Of a stretch of DNA of 64,000 nt, positions 21,914-32,665 are shown one piece after another; position 1 is the stretch's first letter; each line of letters starts with the position of its first letter. Below the pieces are notes generated by a model. The model saw only the letters and a list, made by a program, of their open reading frames with translations. It searched no databases and had not been told where the DNA came from. This DNA comes from Branchiostoma belcheri (taxonomy: Eukaryota; Chordata; Leptocardii; Amphioxiformes; Branchiostomatidae), in assembly GCF_001625305.1 (NCBI RefSeq), contig NW_017802736.1, positions 190,824 through 254,823 on the forward strand, read 5' to 3'. Made by a program: the position numbers and the translations under genes.

Positions 21914-22266
21914 CTGTAAAATAAACAAGATAGTTTTATAGTGTTATAAGAGGTGGAAGAAAAACATAACGGGCATCATTTCAGTATCTATAGCTTTGTT
22001 TTTCCTTTTTTTAGTTGGTATGCAATATTGTTTTATTGTAATATGGTTTATGTTAATGTCATTTGCATGTTGAATCATACATAATGGTGAAAGATATTGA
22101 ATATGGTATGACTGTGTCGTGTGTATGTGAATGCTTCAACAATAACTTGTTAAGGACATAACAATACAATCTTTATGTACATATTTCATGTCGGTATACG
22201 AAAAGTTTATCCAACCCCTTTTTGGCACATTTGTAATGTGCATATCTTAATAAATAATTGATTTAC

Positions 22267-23478
22267 CTTTAATAGACCCAGGCATCTTCCCTGCCTCAGG
22301 GTCAGGCTTTATCCTTTTTTTCTGTCTTGCGGCTCTATTCTGAAGCTGCCTTCTCCTTTTCCTGCTCTTTCCATTCTGTTGTTTTCCTTCCAGTTTGACA
22401 TTTGATGGCTGCATGAAATGAGGTCCTGCAGCATCGGAGACATATCATCATTGTTACTCAGAGAAACAAGTGATGTAAATATGCCAAATACACCCATTCA
22501 TATCATCATAGGAAAGGACAACTTCCACCACTATTTCTTGTCTTACCCAACAATCTATATACCTGATCTATATAGAGTAAAAACGCATCTGAAAACACAT
22601 AGATACAGATGAGCTAGTGTAATGAGATGACGAATGAAACGATGAATATCTATATCGTTTAGTAATTGTTTGTTTTAAAAGTATCACACCTTTGACAGAA
22701 TCTGATTCTTCTCCACTTGTTGAACTTGAACTAGTTGAACTTGAACTAGTTGAACTTGAACTAGTTGAACTTGACGATTCATGTTGTTGACTTGACCGTG
22801 AGCTTGTGGAGCTTGTCTCATAACCATCTTCCGTCCTCCCATTGAAATGTTGTGTTCCGTTACTGCTTGTTCCCGCTCTCTGGTCCACTGTGTCCCGTCC
22901 GTTGGTACCATTTGATTCTGTGGGTATAAATTTAGACAATCTTCAGGGTAATTCTTTTTGTCCATCCTTGTTGTTACCTCTTGAAAGAAATACAGCGTCA
23001 CAGTCAAAGCTAATGCATTATCTTACTAATGTCTAGCACCTGAAAGGTTTATCAAAGTTAGGAGATGTAAAACAAATGTAGAGCTTAGTACATGTACTTA
23101 CCAGCACATGCAACATGATAAGACTGTTCTGATTCCTGTTTTATTTGAAGTGAATCCTGGGTCTTCCTCTTTTTACGACTGGGCTCTGGAACAAAAAACA
23201 ACAACAACAACAACAAATAAGCATCTATTGTTCATGAAAAATACAACAAGTGACGGTTATATCAAACTGTGCCCCTGGTTTGATGTTAAGAATTATTCAC
23301 AGTTGCCTGATTTATCAATGATCTGCAGCACTGAGCCATAATATATATAGTGCCATGTTGTATAAAAGTCCTGTGAAAGTGAGGTTGAGCAGGGACCAAC
23401 AGGATATATGCCTCTTACCTGTCCACTGTTTGTGGTTAGGAATGTGTGTTTTGACTTCGTGACCATTGTCAAGTTCAT
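22267..23478 (-). CDS. Four linker exons with NLS, SUMO-consensus and poly-Ser/Thr tracts
   Basis: Exons: 23419-23478 (DELDNGHEVKTH), 23102-23185 (EPSRKKRKTQDSLQIKQESE), 22690-22917 (Asn/Gly then a long Ser/Thr tract ending GEESDSVK) and 22267-22425 (NVKLEGKQQ, GKSRKRRRQLQNRAARQKKR, IKPDPEAGK). All are multiples of three and phase 1-1. Classical mono- and bipartite nuclear-localisation signals and psi-K-x-E/D motifs recur, which suggests a nuclear pool of the protein (inference). The Ser/Thr tract is encoded by about five imperfect 15-bp repeats (TTGAACTTGAACTAG on the + strand) at about 22718-22775. Confidence 0.65.
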
Positions 23479-23699
23479 CTGTTGGGAAAAAAAAGAAAGA
23501 TGCATGGATTTTTATTTTTTGACTGACGAAGACATGAAATAGAATTAATGCTGGGCTTTTCCATTGGTAGCAGCGTACAAAGCTACACGGATGATACTCA
23601 GAGGCTCTTTCCATATAAATTTACACGCTTGAGTTCTACAGCAATTTTGTTATCGTAAACATCAACAGCCCAATACTGCCAACAAAAGTACCAGCCCAC

Positions 23700-23948
23700 C
23701 TGCAGTATGTATGAACCCTCCCTTCCTGAGAGCTCCTGCCAGCTTCACCCTACAGGTCTTCCTGCCACGCCTGTGCCTCCACAGCTCCAGGGCCTGTAAC
23801 GCCTGACGCTCGATGCTGCTGGGATGTTGTACCTGGATGTTCACCACGTCTTCTGCTGTCAGACCCAGTTGTTCTACTGCAAACTTTCCCCATGAGGACC
23901 CAACCGCTTTGGCTACAGGTATGAAATAGTTGTGGCTGGGGGCAGGTC
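23700..23948 (-). CDS. Exon: death domain 2
   Basis: A 249-nt phase 1-1 exon with the death-fold signature AKAVGSSWGKFAVEQLGLT, then ALQALELWRHRRGR, then LAGALRKGGFIHTA. The acceptor is TTCCAG and the donor GTGGGC. Confidence 0.85.
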
Positions 23949-24066
23949 CTGGAAAAGCGGGTATTTGTAACAATCATGTTAAACACGATGCATTTCAAGA
24001 GTTATAGTTAACGATCAATACCTTCATTGGAAAGAAACAGACAAAATTTTAGAATGCCAAACTTAC

Positions 24067-24171
24067 CATTATGAGGATCATTCCCCATTGAAGATGACTT
24101 TTCCGATGAATCGTCTTCTTTGGGCTGTTTTGGTTTTCTTTTTCTCTTCCTTTTCCGTCTTGTTTTCTTGC
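24067..24171 (-). CDS. Exon: strongly basic nuclear-localisation linker
   Basis: A 105-nt phase 1-1 exon encoding KKTRRKRKRKRKPKQPKEDD followed by an acidic Ser-rich end. It sits between death domains 1 and 2. The canonical monopartite NLS is visible directly. Confidence 0.75.
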
Positions 24172-24398
24172 CTAAGAGATGGGACAAAACCAATTTATTT
24201 AATACCAGGTAGTATAAGTATTGTCTGTTTGAACTGTCAAGGTTTCTGACAATAACTTTAAGAAAATGACTTACATTGCTGTGTTTGCTTTCTTTGTTAA
24301 TAGCTGAAGGTGTGGGTGTAAGAGCTGCATATATAAATATATATTAATTTGTTTTTGACCATATAACTTTTTTTTATAATCAGAAACAGGAAACCCAC

Positions 24399-24653
24399 CA
24401 TCTAAACTCTCTGCTGTCAGCCTTTCATCAATGTTGATGAGTGTCTGGTTCAAAACCTGTAGACTAGCCTTCCTTCCCTCCCTGTTTCTCCACCTGTGCA
24501 GCACTTCTCTGCACCTGTGGTCAGGACTGGGTTCTGTGGTTCCGATGCCTTTGATCTCATTCCGATCAAATCCTAGCTTCCGGGCCAGGTCGTCCCATTT
24601 GTGGCTGACGCCTTTGACAACTTTGTCAAAATATTCCTCCTCATCAACTGGCC
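24399..24653 (-). CDS. Exon: death domain 1
   Basis: A 255-nt phase 1-1 exon with GVSHKWDDLARKLGFDRNEI, CREVLHRWRNREGRKA and LNQTLINIDERLTA. It is preceded by GTCGCAG and joins exon 1 in phase 1 (…T-G|GG-CCA). Confidence 0.85.
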
Positions 24654-24779
24654 CTGCGACATGGATAGAAAAAAATGTAATCACAAAATAGACAAGGTTG
24701 TTCATAAATTCAAATATTATTTTTATTCATGGTCATCAAAAATAGCATGAATAAAAAAATACGACTAACCAAGTAATAT

Positions 24780-25768
24780 CCCTGATCAGTCAGAAACTTA
24801 TGTGCCTTACCAGCTTGGTTCCCAGGCTAGCTCCTTTCCAATCTGGTTCCCAGGCTAGCTCCTTTCCAGTCTGGTTACCAGGCTAGCTCCTTAACAGTCT
24901 GGTTACCAGACTAGAGCCTTATATGTCTGGTTCCCAGGCTAGAGCTTTATATGTCTGGTTCCCAGGCTAGAGCCTTACTAGTCTGGTACCCAGGCTACCT
25001 CCTTAACAGTCTGGTTACCAGACTAGAGCCTTATATGTCTGGTTCCCAGGCTAGAGATTTATATGTCTGGTTCCCAGGCTAGAGCCTTACTAGTCTGGTT
25101 CCCAGGCTAGAGCCTTACCAGTCTGGTTCCCAGGCTAGAGCCTTACCAGTCTGGTTCCCAGGCTAGAGCCTTACCAGTCTGGTTCCCAGGCTAGAGCCTT
25201 ACCAGTCTGGTTCCCAGGCCAGAGCCTTACCAGTCTGGTTCCCAGGCTAGACCCTTACCAGTCTGGTTCCCAGGCTAGATTCTTACAGGTCTGGTTCCCA
25301 GGCCAGAGCCTTACCAGTCTGGTTCCCAGGCTAGATTCTTACCAGTCTGGTTCCCAGGCTAGAGCCTTACCAGTCTGGTTCCCAGGCCAGAGCCTTGCCA
25401 GTCTGGTTCCCAGGCTAGAGCCTTACCAGTCTGGTTCCCAGGCCAGAGCCTTACCAGTCTGGTTCCCAGGCTAGATTCTTACCAGTCTGGTTCCCAGGCC
25501 AGAGCCTTACCAGTCTGGTTCCCAGGCTAGACCCTTTCCAGTCTGGTTCCCAGGCTAGATTCTTACCAGTCTGGTTCCCAGGCTAGAGCCTTACCAGTCT
25601 GGTTCCCAGGCTAGACCCTTACCAGTCTGGTTCCCAGGCTAGAGCCTTACCATTCTGGTTCCCAGGCTAGAGCCTTGCCAGTCTGGTTCCCAGGCTACAG
25701 CCTTAACTGTCTGGTTCCCAGGCTACAGCCTTACCAGTATAGAGCCTTACCACTAGGCTAGAGCCTTA
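24780..25768 (-). repeat. 28-bp minisatellite made of splice-donor-like units, intron 1
   Basis: About 34 copies of a 28-bp unit which on the gene's (-) strand contains CTGGTAAGGCTCTAG, a good 5' splice-site match. The array starts at the real donor of exon 1 (ACAG|GTAAGGCTCTAG) and runs through most of the intron. Sequence between copies varies at a few bases. Confidence 0.9.
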
Positions 25769-25769
25769 C

Positions 25770-25850
25770 CTGTTTGTCTGTCCTGTAGTCTCCCAGCCAT
25801 GATGACTTAGTGCTCACACCGGGTCAGGTGGAAACTCTGGCCATGGGAAC
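25770..25850 (-). CDS. First coding exon with upstream uORF
   Basis: ATG at 25800 (MAGRLQDRQT) followed by donor GTAAGG at 25769. Upstream in the same exon, an ATG opens a short uORF (ATGGCCAGAGTTTCC... stop TGA, six codons), which could lower translation. The exon begins after an acceptor GTTTCAG, so a further 5' UTR exon must lie upstream, beyond the LINE that starts at 25934. The donor and the next intron bases match the adjacent minisatellite unit. Confidence 0.7.
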
Positions 25851-25920
25851 CTGAAACAGCAGCATGGCTTTAGAATTCTGTAACAATGGTAATGGTTTAA
25901 CATAATAAAAACATTTCATT

Positions 25921-25933
25921 ATCTCTATATTTA
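25921..25933 (+). repeat. LINE target-site duplication, 5' copy
   Basis: ATCTCTATATTTA, identical to 31115-31127 after the poly(A) tail of the LINE. Confidence 0.9.
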
Positions 25934-26401
25934 AGTTTTTTCCGCATGGTGGCGCTTTTACAGCTGCCCCACTTTTTGTCAGCTCCTGCACTTGCCAGGC
26001 CAAACAAGTGTTTTTAGTGCAGTAAATGCCATCGAGGGTGAATCTTCGAGGAAACAAGTGAAGTAATATCTGGACTTGCTTCTGACCCAAGTTTTGAACC
26101 GTTTTGGCCAAAATTGAGGAAGATTTCGATCACGAAACTGGTGTGACGCAGTACGTGGGGAGGGAAACTACCGTGAGACAAAGGGATTCCTCAACCACCT
26201 GTGGATTCCGACTCCTACAAACCACTTCCCGGGACACCAGAGGACAGAACTACAGTCAAGGCAAGTTTAAAGCACCCTCTACGTGGTTTTGTTTAACATT
26301 TTCTCGGCATAGAGGCATTTTCTACGTACAACGACTACTCAAACCGGTGTGGGTAAATTAACTCGGCGTGCCTAACATTGTTTACAAGTGCCACCATCAA
26401 C

Positions 26402-27164
26402 ATGCCACCTAAGAGAAACAACAACACTAACATAGATGAAGAAGTGCCAGTTAGTGTTGCTTTTTATGAAGGAGATTTTAGAACAGCAAAAGGTCTACTA
26501 CAAAGACCTTCTGGACCAGCAAGAAAAAACTTTACGTTCATTTGTACAAATAATCACAGATTCAGCAAATCAAAGGATGGATAACCTCGTCAGAGAGATG
26601 CAAGACTTAAAAAACAGCTTGAATTTCTCACAAGGAGAGATCAGTGACACGAAAGAAACAAGTGACAAGAATGCAGACAAATTAAAACAGCTGGAACAGA
26701 ATATCATGACGTACAACACTGAAGTGACCGAGATGGCAACAAGCTAGGATTACATTGAGAACCAGTCCAGAAGGAACAATCTGATCTTACGACGGGATAA
26801 AGACGACAGAAAAGAGACATGGGAACAGTCCGAAACTAAGGTGAAAGAGGTACTGAGAAACAAGCTTCGCTTAAACACGGATAACATCGAGATCGAGCGA
26901 GCTCATCGCAACGGCAAGCCTGGGGACCGACCACGCCCTATTGTGGTCAAGCTGCTTCGATACAAGGACAAACAGAACATTCTAAGGCAAGCGAAGATGC
27001 TCAAAGGAACACAGATCTTCATAAACGAGGATTTTTCGGACAAAATCAGACAGAAGAGAAAAGATCTGCAACCGGCACTACGGGCGGCCAGGGAACGAGG
27101 ACAGGTGGCCTATATACGGTTTGACAAACTGGTCATCTCCGACCGCAGGACTGATGATAACTAG
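26402..27164 (+). pseudogene. LINE ORF1 (coiled-coil RNA-binding protein)
   Basis: It starts MPPKRNNNTN at 26402. A one-base frame change lies near 26460-26475, and the main frame then runs as a coiled coil (MDNLVREMQDLKNSLNF...LKQLEQNI). A TAG at 26745-26747 interrupts it, and the same frame resumes as the L1 ORF1p-like C-terminal part (DYIENQSRRNNLI, IERAHRNGKPGDRPRPIVVK) to 27164. L1 ORF1 proteins trimerise and coat the LINE RNA. Confidence 0.75.
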
Positions 27165-27248
27165 AACTGCACGGTATTTACCATATAGAACTCATGCCTG
27201 TTATAATTTTGTGTATGTGTATTGTGTTATGTGTAATGAATCATCCAT

Positions 27249-30200
27249 ATGTCATCAAGAAATAATCTAACATCCAAGTTAACGCTTATTTCGTTAAATG
27301 TTAGAGGTTTGAATAACAGATTGAAACGTCGAAACATATTTAGATGGATACACAACCAGAAAATTGATATTGTCTTCTTACAGGAGACATTTTCGGCAAA
27401 AGAAAATGAAAAACAATGGACTACTGAATGGGGCGGGAAAATTAATTTTAGTCATGGCACAACTCACGGGAAAGGGGTAATGATGCTATTTAATCCAAAG
27501 GTGGACACAGATTTCGAACAAATACTTCTTGACCCAAACGGTAGATATATCATGGCAAATGGTAAAGTAAACGATAACGATGTAAGTCTGATTAACCTTT
27601 ACTCGCCAAACAAGAGAACAGAACAAGTGAAATTCTTTAAAGAAATAAACCAATTAGCTCAGGAAAACGCCAGTGGGACAGTTCTCATTGGAGGTGACTG
27701 TAATATTTCCCTTACAGAATTAGATAAAACGGGGGGAAGACCCATTGATGACAAGGATTCTGCAATCAAGGAACTAAATTGTTTACTGAATTCCTTGAAT
27801 TTAGCTGATGTGTGGAGAGAAAAAAATCCAGGTTGTCGACAGTATACTTGGCAAAATGACGGTATAAAATGCAGGTTAGATTACTGGTTTGTACCTTATC
27901 ATTCTGTACACCTAAGTGAATGCAGCATTAATGTAGCGCCTGTCCCTGATCATAGAGCTGTGATTATGACAATTGAATCCCCTAAACCCCAAAAAAGAGG
28001 GCCAGGTTTTTGGCGCTTCAATAACTCATTGTTAGCAGATCAAACTTTTAATACACAAATGATAAATTTACTTTCAAATATTAAGGATAAACTAGAAGAT
28101 ACTCAAAAGCCAGGTCTACAGTGGGAAATAATTAAGATGGAAATAAGATCACTCAGCATTCAATACTCTAAAAATAAAGCGCGTGCTTACAAAAACGAAG
28201 AGAAAGAATTAGAAGAACAACTTAACTGTTTGATAAGGGAAACTGATGAAACGGACGATACTGGAAAACAAAAGCTAATCTGTGAAATAAAAGAAAAATT
28301 ACAAAGTATACAATATCATAAAACTAAAGGTGCTATTATTAGAAGTAGAAGCAGATGGTATGAGCAGGGAGAAAGAAGTACAAAATACTTTTTCAATCTA
28401 GAAAAAAGAAACTACCAAGAAAAGATTATTACTTCTCTAACTTTGGAAGACGGCTCAACAACAACAAACCCTCAAACAATTTTATTAAAAGAAGCTGAAT
28501 ATTATGAAAAATTATACACTTCCACAAACTGTGATCTTAACATAAATGAAGCAGCGTATTTCTTACATAACGATGGGGTAAAAAAGTTAGATGATGAACA
28601 CAAGACCAGCTGCGAGGGTGAAATCAAAGAGTTTGAACTAAAAAAGGCACTACAGGCTCTATCCAAAAATAAAAACAAGGCGCCAGGATGTGACGGAATT
28701 ACCATAGAATTCTATGTTAAGTATTGGGAATTATTAAAGACCTACCTAGTTAATGCAATTAACGAAGCGTACAATATAAACTCACTACCTATTTCACTTA
28801 GGCGTGGAGTAATAAGATTAATCCCCAAGAAAGGTTTAGACACAAGTAACTTAGACAACTGGCGGCCGATAAGTTTGCTTAACGTAGACTATAAAATCGT
28901 AAGTAAAGCGCTAACGCTGAGAATTGAACGTTTTCTTCCTTTCTTAATACATGAGGACCAAACTGGGTTTGTGAAACAGCGATATATAGGAACAAACATA
29001 AGACGTGTCTATGATATAATAGAGGATTATGACAAAAAGAACAAACCTGGATTACTTATGTTCTTGGACTTTAAAAAGGCGTATGATAGTATTGAACACT
29101 CATTTATACTGAAGGCACTGGAAGCTGTAAATTTTGGAAATGACATAATCAGATGGGTCAAATTACTATATACAGATATAAAAAGTTGTGTGCTTAACAA
29201 TGGCTTTATATCTCCTTGGTTTAATATTCATAGAGGTGTAAGACAGGGAGATCCACTGTCATCCAGTCTGTTTATAATTAGTGTTGAAATGTTAGCCTCA
29301 GCTATTAGAGCCGACGTAAACATTAACGGTCTACAATTGTATGACAGGACACATAAATTATCCATGTATGCGGACGATATGACATCGTTACTCTTAGATA
29401 TAGCTTCTGCACTGCACCTATTAGATACTCTAAATCGGTTTAAAAAATGCAGTGGTCTCGATTTGAACTACGGAAAAACAGAAGCTCTCTGGATAGGCTC
29501 AAATAAAGAAAGACAAGATAAACCACTACCCATTCGCTGGCCTGATGGTCCTATTAAAGCACTTGGTACACATTTTGGTCATGACAGACAAAGGTGTTAT
29601 AAGGAAGACCTTGATAAAAATTATGCAAAAATGGTGCAAGGATGTAATATATGGAAACAGCGAAATCTGACATTGATTGGCCGGATTTTGATTGTGAAAA
29701 CCATTGGTATCTCCAAGTTGATATATATCTGTTCAGTTATGCATGTCCCTACCCATTTTGTAAAACAAGTAAATGGATATATATTCAGGTACATCTGGCG
29801 AGAAAAAACTCCAAAAGTAAAAATGAAGACACTGATTGGCAACAAATGTCAAGGTGGGCTTAAAATGATTGATTTTAATATAATGAATAAAGCTCTAAAA
29901 GCTATATGGATCAAAAGATTTATAACTGACCCGTCAAAAGAAAAAGAATACTTGTTTGCAAGATGGGGAGGCTTCTTGTTGTTCCGATGTAATTACTCCA
30001 CTTCACTGTTAAATCTTAATGACATGCCACCATTCTACAAAGATATTGTAACTGCCTGGGAAGAAATTATCCACTATGAACCAAAAACACACAGACAGAT
30101 ATGCTCACAAGTCCTGTGGAATAATAGGTATATTTTAGTCGAGAATGTACCAGTGTTTTACAAAAGCTGGATAGATGCCGGCATCATTTGTGTGAATGAT

Positions 30201-30960
30201 TTGTTGTATGGGGATGGATCATTTCTAACAATCAATGACTTACATAATCTATATGGTATAACCATGGATTCAAAGCAAATAATGAAATACAATTCTATAA
30301 GAGTAGCCATACCTAAAAAGTGGAAAGATATAATTAAAAACAATGGAGGAAAATGCACCCCTAACAACATTATTGAATATACCGAAAAGATACATCCCTT
30401 AACAACAACATGCAAACAATTATATGATATTCTTATTCAGAAACAAGTTGTGCCTCCAAGTAGAGAATCAGAAAATTATACAAAAAAATTGGTAAAAGAC
30501 AACACCGACGAGAGCCTATACTGCTGCTTTTGTTGCTACAAGGGAAACCAAATTACAATGTTTTCAGTATAAGATTATCCATCACTACCTGGCTACAAAT
30601 AGTTGGCTAAGAAAAACAAATCTGGTACAAACGGATCGATGTAACAATTGCACAGATAAGCACACTATTGAACATTTATTCTTGTATTGTAAAGAAGCAG
30701 AAAAATTTTGGAAAGAATTCTGTTACTGGTGGAAACGATGTACAAAACAAGACCTAATTGTAGACGAGAAGATGATTATTTACGGTATAATTGACAATCC
30801 TCGCCATGTTAGTGCACTTGCACACTGTCTCCTTATCGCTAAATATTGTATTTACACATGCTTCATAACAAACTGTAAACCAAAACTCTCAATTTTCAAG
30901 CACAGACTAAATCAAATTATAGAAATGGACGATAATGAACAATGGGAACATTTTATGTGA
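27249..30960 (+). pseudogene. LINE ORF2 (APE endonuclease, reverse transcriptase, CCHC), frameshifted near the end
   Basis: The first 1107 codons are open. The APE-type endonuclease is N-terminal (LNVRGLNN, FLQET, GGDCN, PDHRAV). Reverse transcriptase motifs run from about 28680 to 29400 (APGCDG, NWRPISL, LDFKKAYDS, RQGDPLS, MYADDM). The frame closes at 30572, but the neighbouring frame continues the protein from about 30510 (TKLQCFQYKIIHHYLATN) through a Cys/His knuckle (CNNCTDKHTIEH) to a stop at 30958-30960. The shift lies at about 30500-30530. Confidence 0.85.
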
Positions 30961-31127
30961 TATCATTATATACATAGACAATCCCCAGATAACGTTACCT
31001 TAAAAAACTGTCCTTAATGTATCATCACACACGATTGTACATGTATGTCAACTATGTATATCTTTTTAATGTAACATTGTGAATATTAATAAAGTTTGTA
31101 AAAAAAAAAAAAAAATCTCTATATTTA

Positions 31128-31142
31128 CGAATCACACACACA

Positions 31143-31188
<46 letters not shown>

Positions 31189-31200
31189 AGCACAGTTACA
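31128..31200 (+). repeat. (AC)n microsatellite
   Basis: About 30 CA/AC units immediately after the LINE's 3' target duplication. The apparent His/Thr-repeat and Cys/Val-repeat open frames are artefacts of the repeat. Confidence 0.95.
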
Positions 31201-31969
31201 CATGAACAGTCGCACACTAGCTCCCACAGTTGCCCCCCTCCCCCAACTAATTTCAAATTTAGACCTTGTACCGGCAGTTTTACTTGACTAAATAAGACTT
31301 CATACAATTAACATCAACATTATGTCAGAAATCCTAGATACATCTACAATTAACAATACTTGGTAATATCGACTTGGCTCACAGAAGGGGCCAAACTTGC
31401 TAATTCTAAGCACCGCCATACTTAACCGACATGACATCACCGGAAAGTACCTGCAAAGGGGGAATCCCCTTTCTGAGTGAGATTGGAATTGGCCATAGGG
31501 CAGAGATACGCACTTCTCATTATAATAATGAGAGATGGAAGGGCGGGGGTCATCCGGGTCATGTGCCGGGTCATGTCATGTGTGGTTGTGTTTGAGGAGG
31601 AAACGAGAAGCGGTCAGGTAGAATTGATTCCGCGGCAATACGGTAAGTTGTAGTATCACTATTTTTACGTCCCTGTCGTCAGTTCGGATTGTCTGCGTCC
31701 CTAGATTCCATGCCTAAAAAAAGCTTAACGTTACCGTTTAAAGCGAATGGCTCCACCCCCCTCCCTCTTTGTCTAACATCAGAGCACTGCGAGCACTGCA
31801 GATACAGACTTCACACGAGCCCAACACAAACTGAAAGGAGTCAATAGAACTTCGAAGATACGATGTTTATTATCAACTTTACTTTCATACAATTTCAAAA
31901 GCTTGACTAACGTAAATATATAAATTATGTATAAATAACGTTATATAAAAATCTTCTCACAAAAGTTGA
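31201..31969 (+). other. No gene recognised
   Basis: Mixed unique sequence, including GGCGGGGGTCATCCGGGTCATGTGCC-type short repeats near 31540-31575. It may contain the promoter or 5' UTR exon of the death-domain gene, but no feature can be fixed. Confidence 0.4.
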
Positions 31970-32665
31970 AACTTCATGTCAAAAAATAGGTTTATATTTG
32001 AATGCTTCCAAGACAAAGTTCATGCATCTAAACCCTACTACTGACAGTTTACTTTTTGCCACTGATGGCACTGAAATCGAATGTGTTGCGGATTTCAAAT
32101 ACTTAGTTAGGGGGGTACTCTGATAGTGTTCATGACATGGATGTGCGGATCGCACAGGCATGGAGTGCTCTTCACTCATTACATAAGATTTGGAAAGCGC
32201 CCATCAGAAAACAAACTAAGATCAAAGTGTTTAAGGCATGTATTGAAACAATTCTTTTGTATGGGTCAGAATCATGGGTCATGAATATGTCACATTCTAG
32301 AAAACTAAACGGAACATACACGAAGATGTTGTGAGTGGTTTTCAATACACCATGGTGGAAACACACTACTAATGAACAGTTATACGGTTCGCTACCAAAT
32401 GTAACTTCAGTAGTCAAATGTCGACGACTAAGCTTGGCCGGTCATGTAGTACGTAGTGAAGAACCAGCCAGTAGGCTTCTACTCTGGAACCCTGATACCA
32501 GGGTGTAAGAGAAGAGTTGGACGCCCAAACATAACAGTTAAGAAACTTATTGAAACTGAAACTGGCTGGGAGGGACATGAACTTTTCTCAGTGATGTATG
32601 ACAGACAGTTGTGGCGAACTAACTTTGTATGCTCCACCTCTACGGAGGATGAATGATGATGATGA
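31970..32665 (+). pseudogene. 3' fragment of an RTE-like non-LTR retrotransposon
   Basis: It encodes the segment after the catalytic YADD of an endonuclease/reverse-transcriptase LINE (LNASKTKFMHLNP, then VRIAQAWSALHSLHKIWK, then LLYGSESWVMN, then LSLAGHVVRSEEPASRLL). There are several frame changes, near 32110 and 32330 among others. It ends in a GATGATGATGA tail typical of RTE-type 3' ends. The fragment at 63615-64000 is related. Confidence 0.75.

Larger units (their letters stand above)
3852..25850 (-). pseudogene. Multi-death-domain / ZZ-TAZ2 / LRR gene, interrupted in this sequence
   Basis: Twenty-two exons can be chained by GT-AG sites with matching phases: 25770-25850 (ATG at 25800), 24399-24653, 24067-24171, 23700-23948, 23419-23478, 23102-23185, 22690-22917, 22267-22425, 21320-21913, 20870-21103, 20626-20673, 20243-20473, 9687-9773, 9478-9573, 8875-8970, 8609-8710, 8237-8332, 7984-8121, 7779-7819, 7501-7593, 6880-7303 and 3852-6535. 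The coding sum is 6135 nt, exactly 2045 codons with the stop. Domain order: death, NLS linker, death, SUMO/NLS linkers, unknown domain, Gly/Pro linker, death, acidic Ser linkers, ZZ, TAZ2, NLR winged helix, LRRs. Two lesions disrupt it: a 10.2-kb transposon at 9993-20241 and a TGA at 6117-6119. The domains are recognised from sequence; the joining is inference from splice signals and phase. Confidence 0.72.
25934..31114 (+). mobile_element. Full-length L1/Tx1-like LINE
   Basis: The element is bounded by a 13-bp duplication. It has a 5' UTR of about 470 bp, ORF1, ORF2, a short 3' UTR, AATAAA at 31088-31093 and a poly(A) tail. Both ORFs are damaged, so it is probably immobile now. It landed about 130 bp upstream of the start codon of the death-domain gene, in opposite orientation, splitting that gene's 5' UTR intron. 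Confidence 0.9.

Noticed and set aside
24780..25768. CRISPR-like appearance of regular 28-bp units
   Set aside because: Units are contiguous with no spacers, and the context is a eukaryotic intron.
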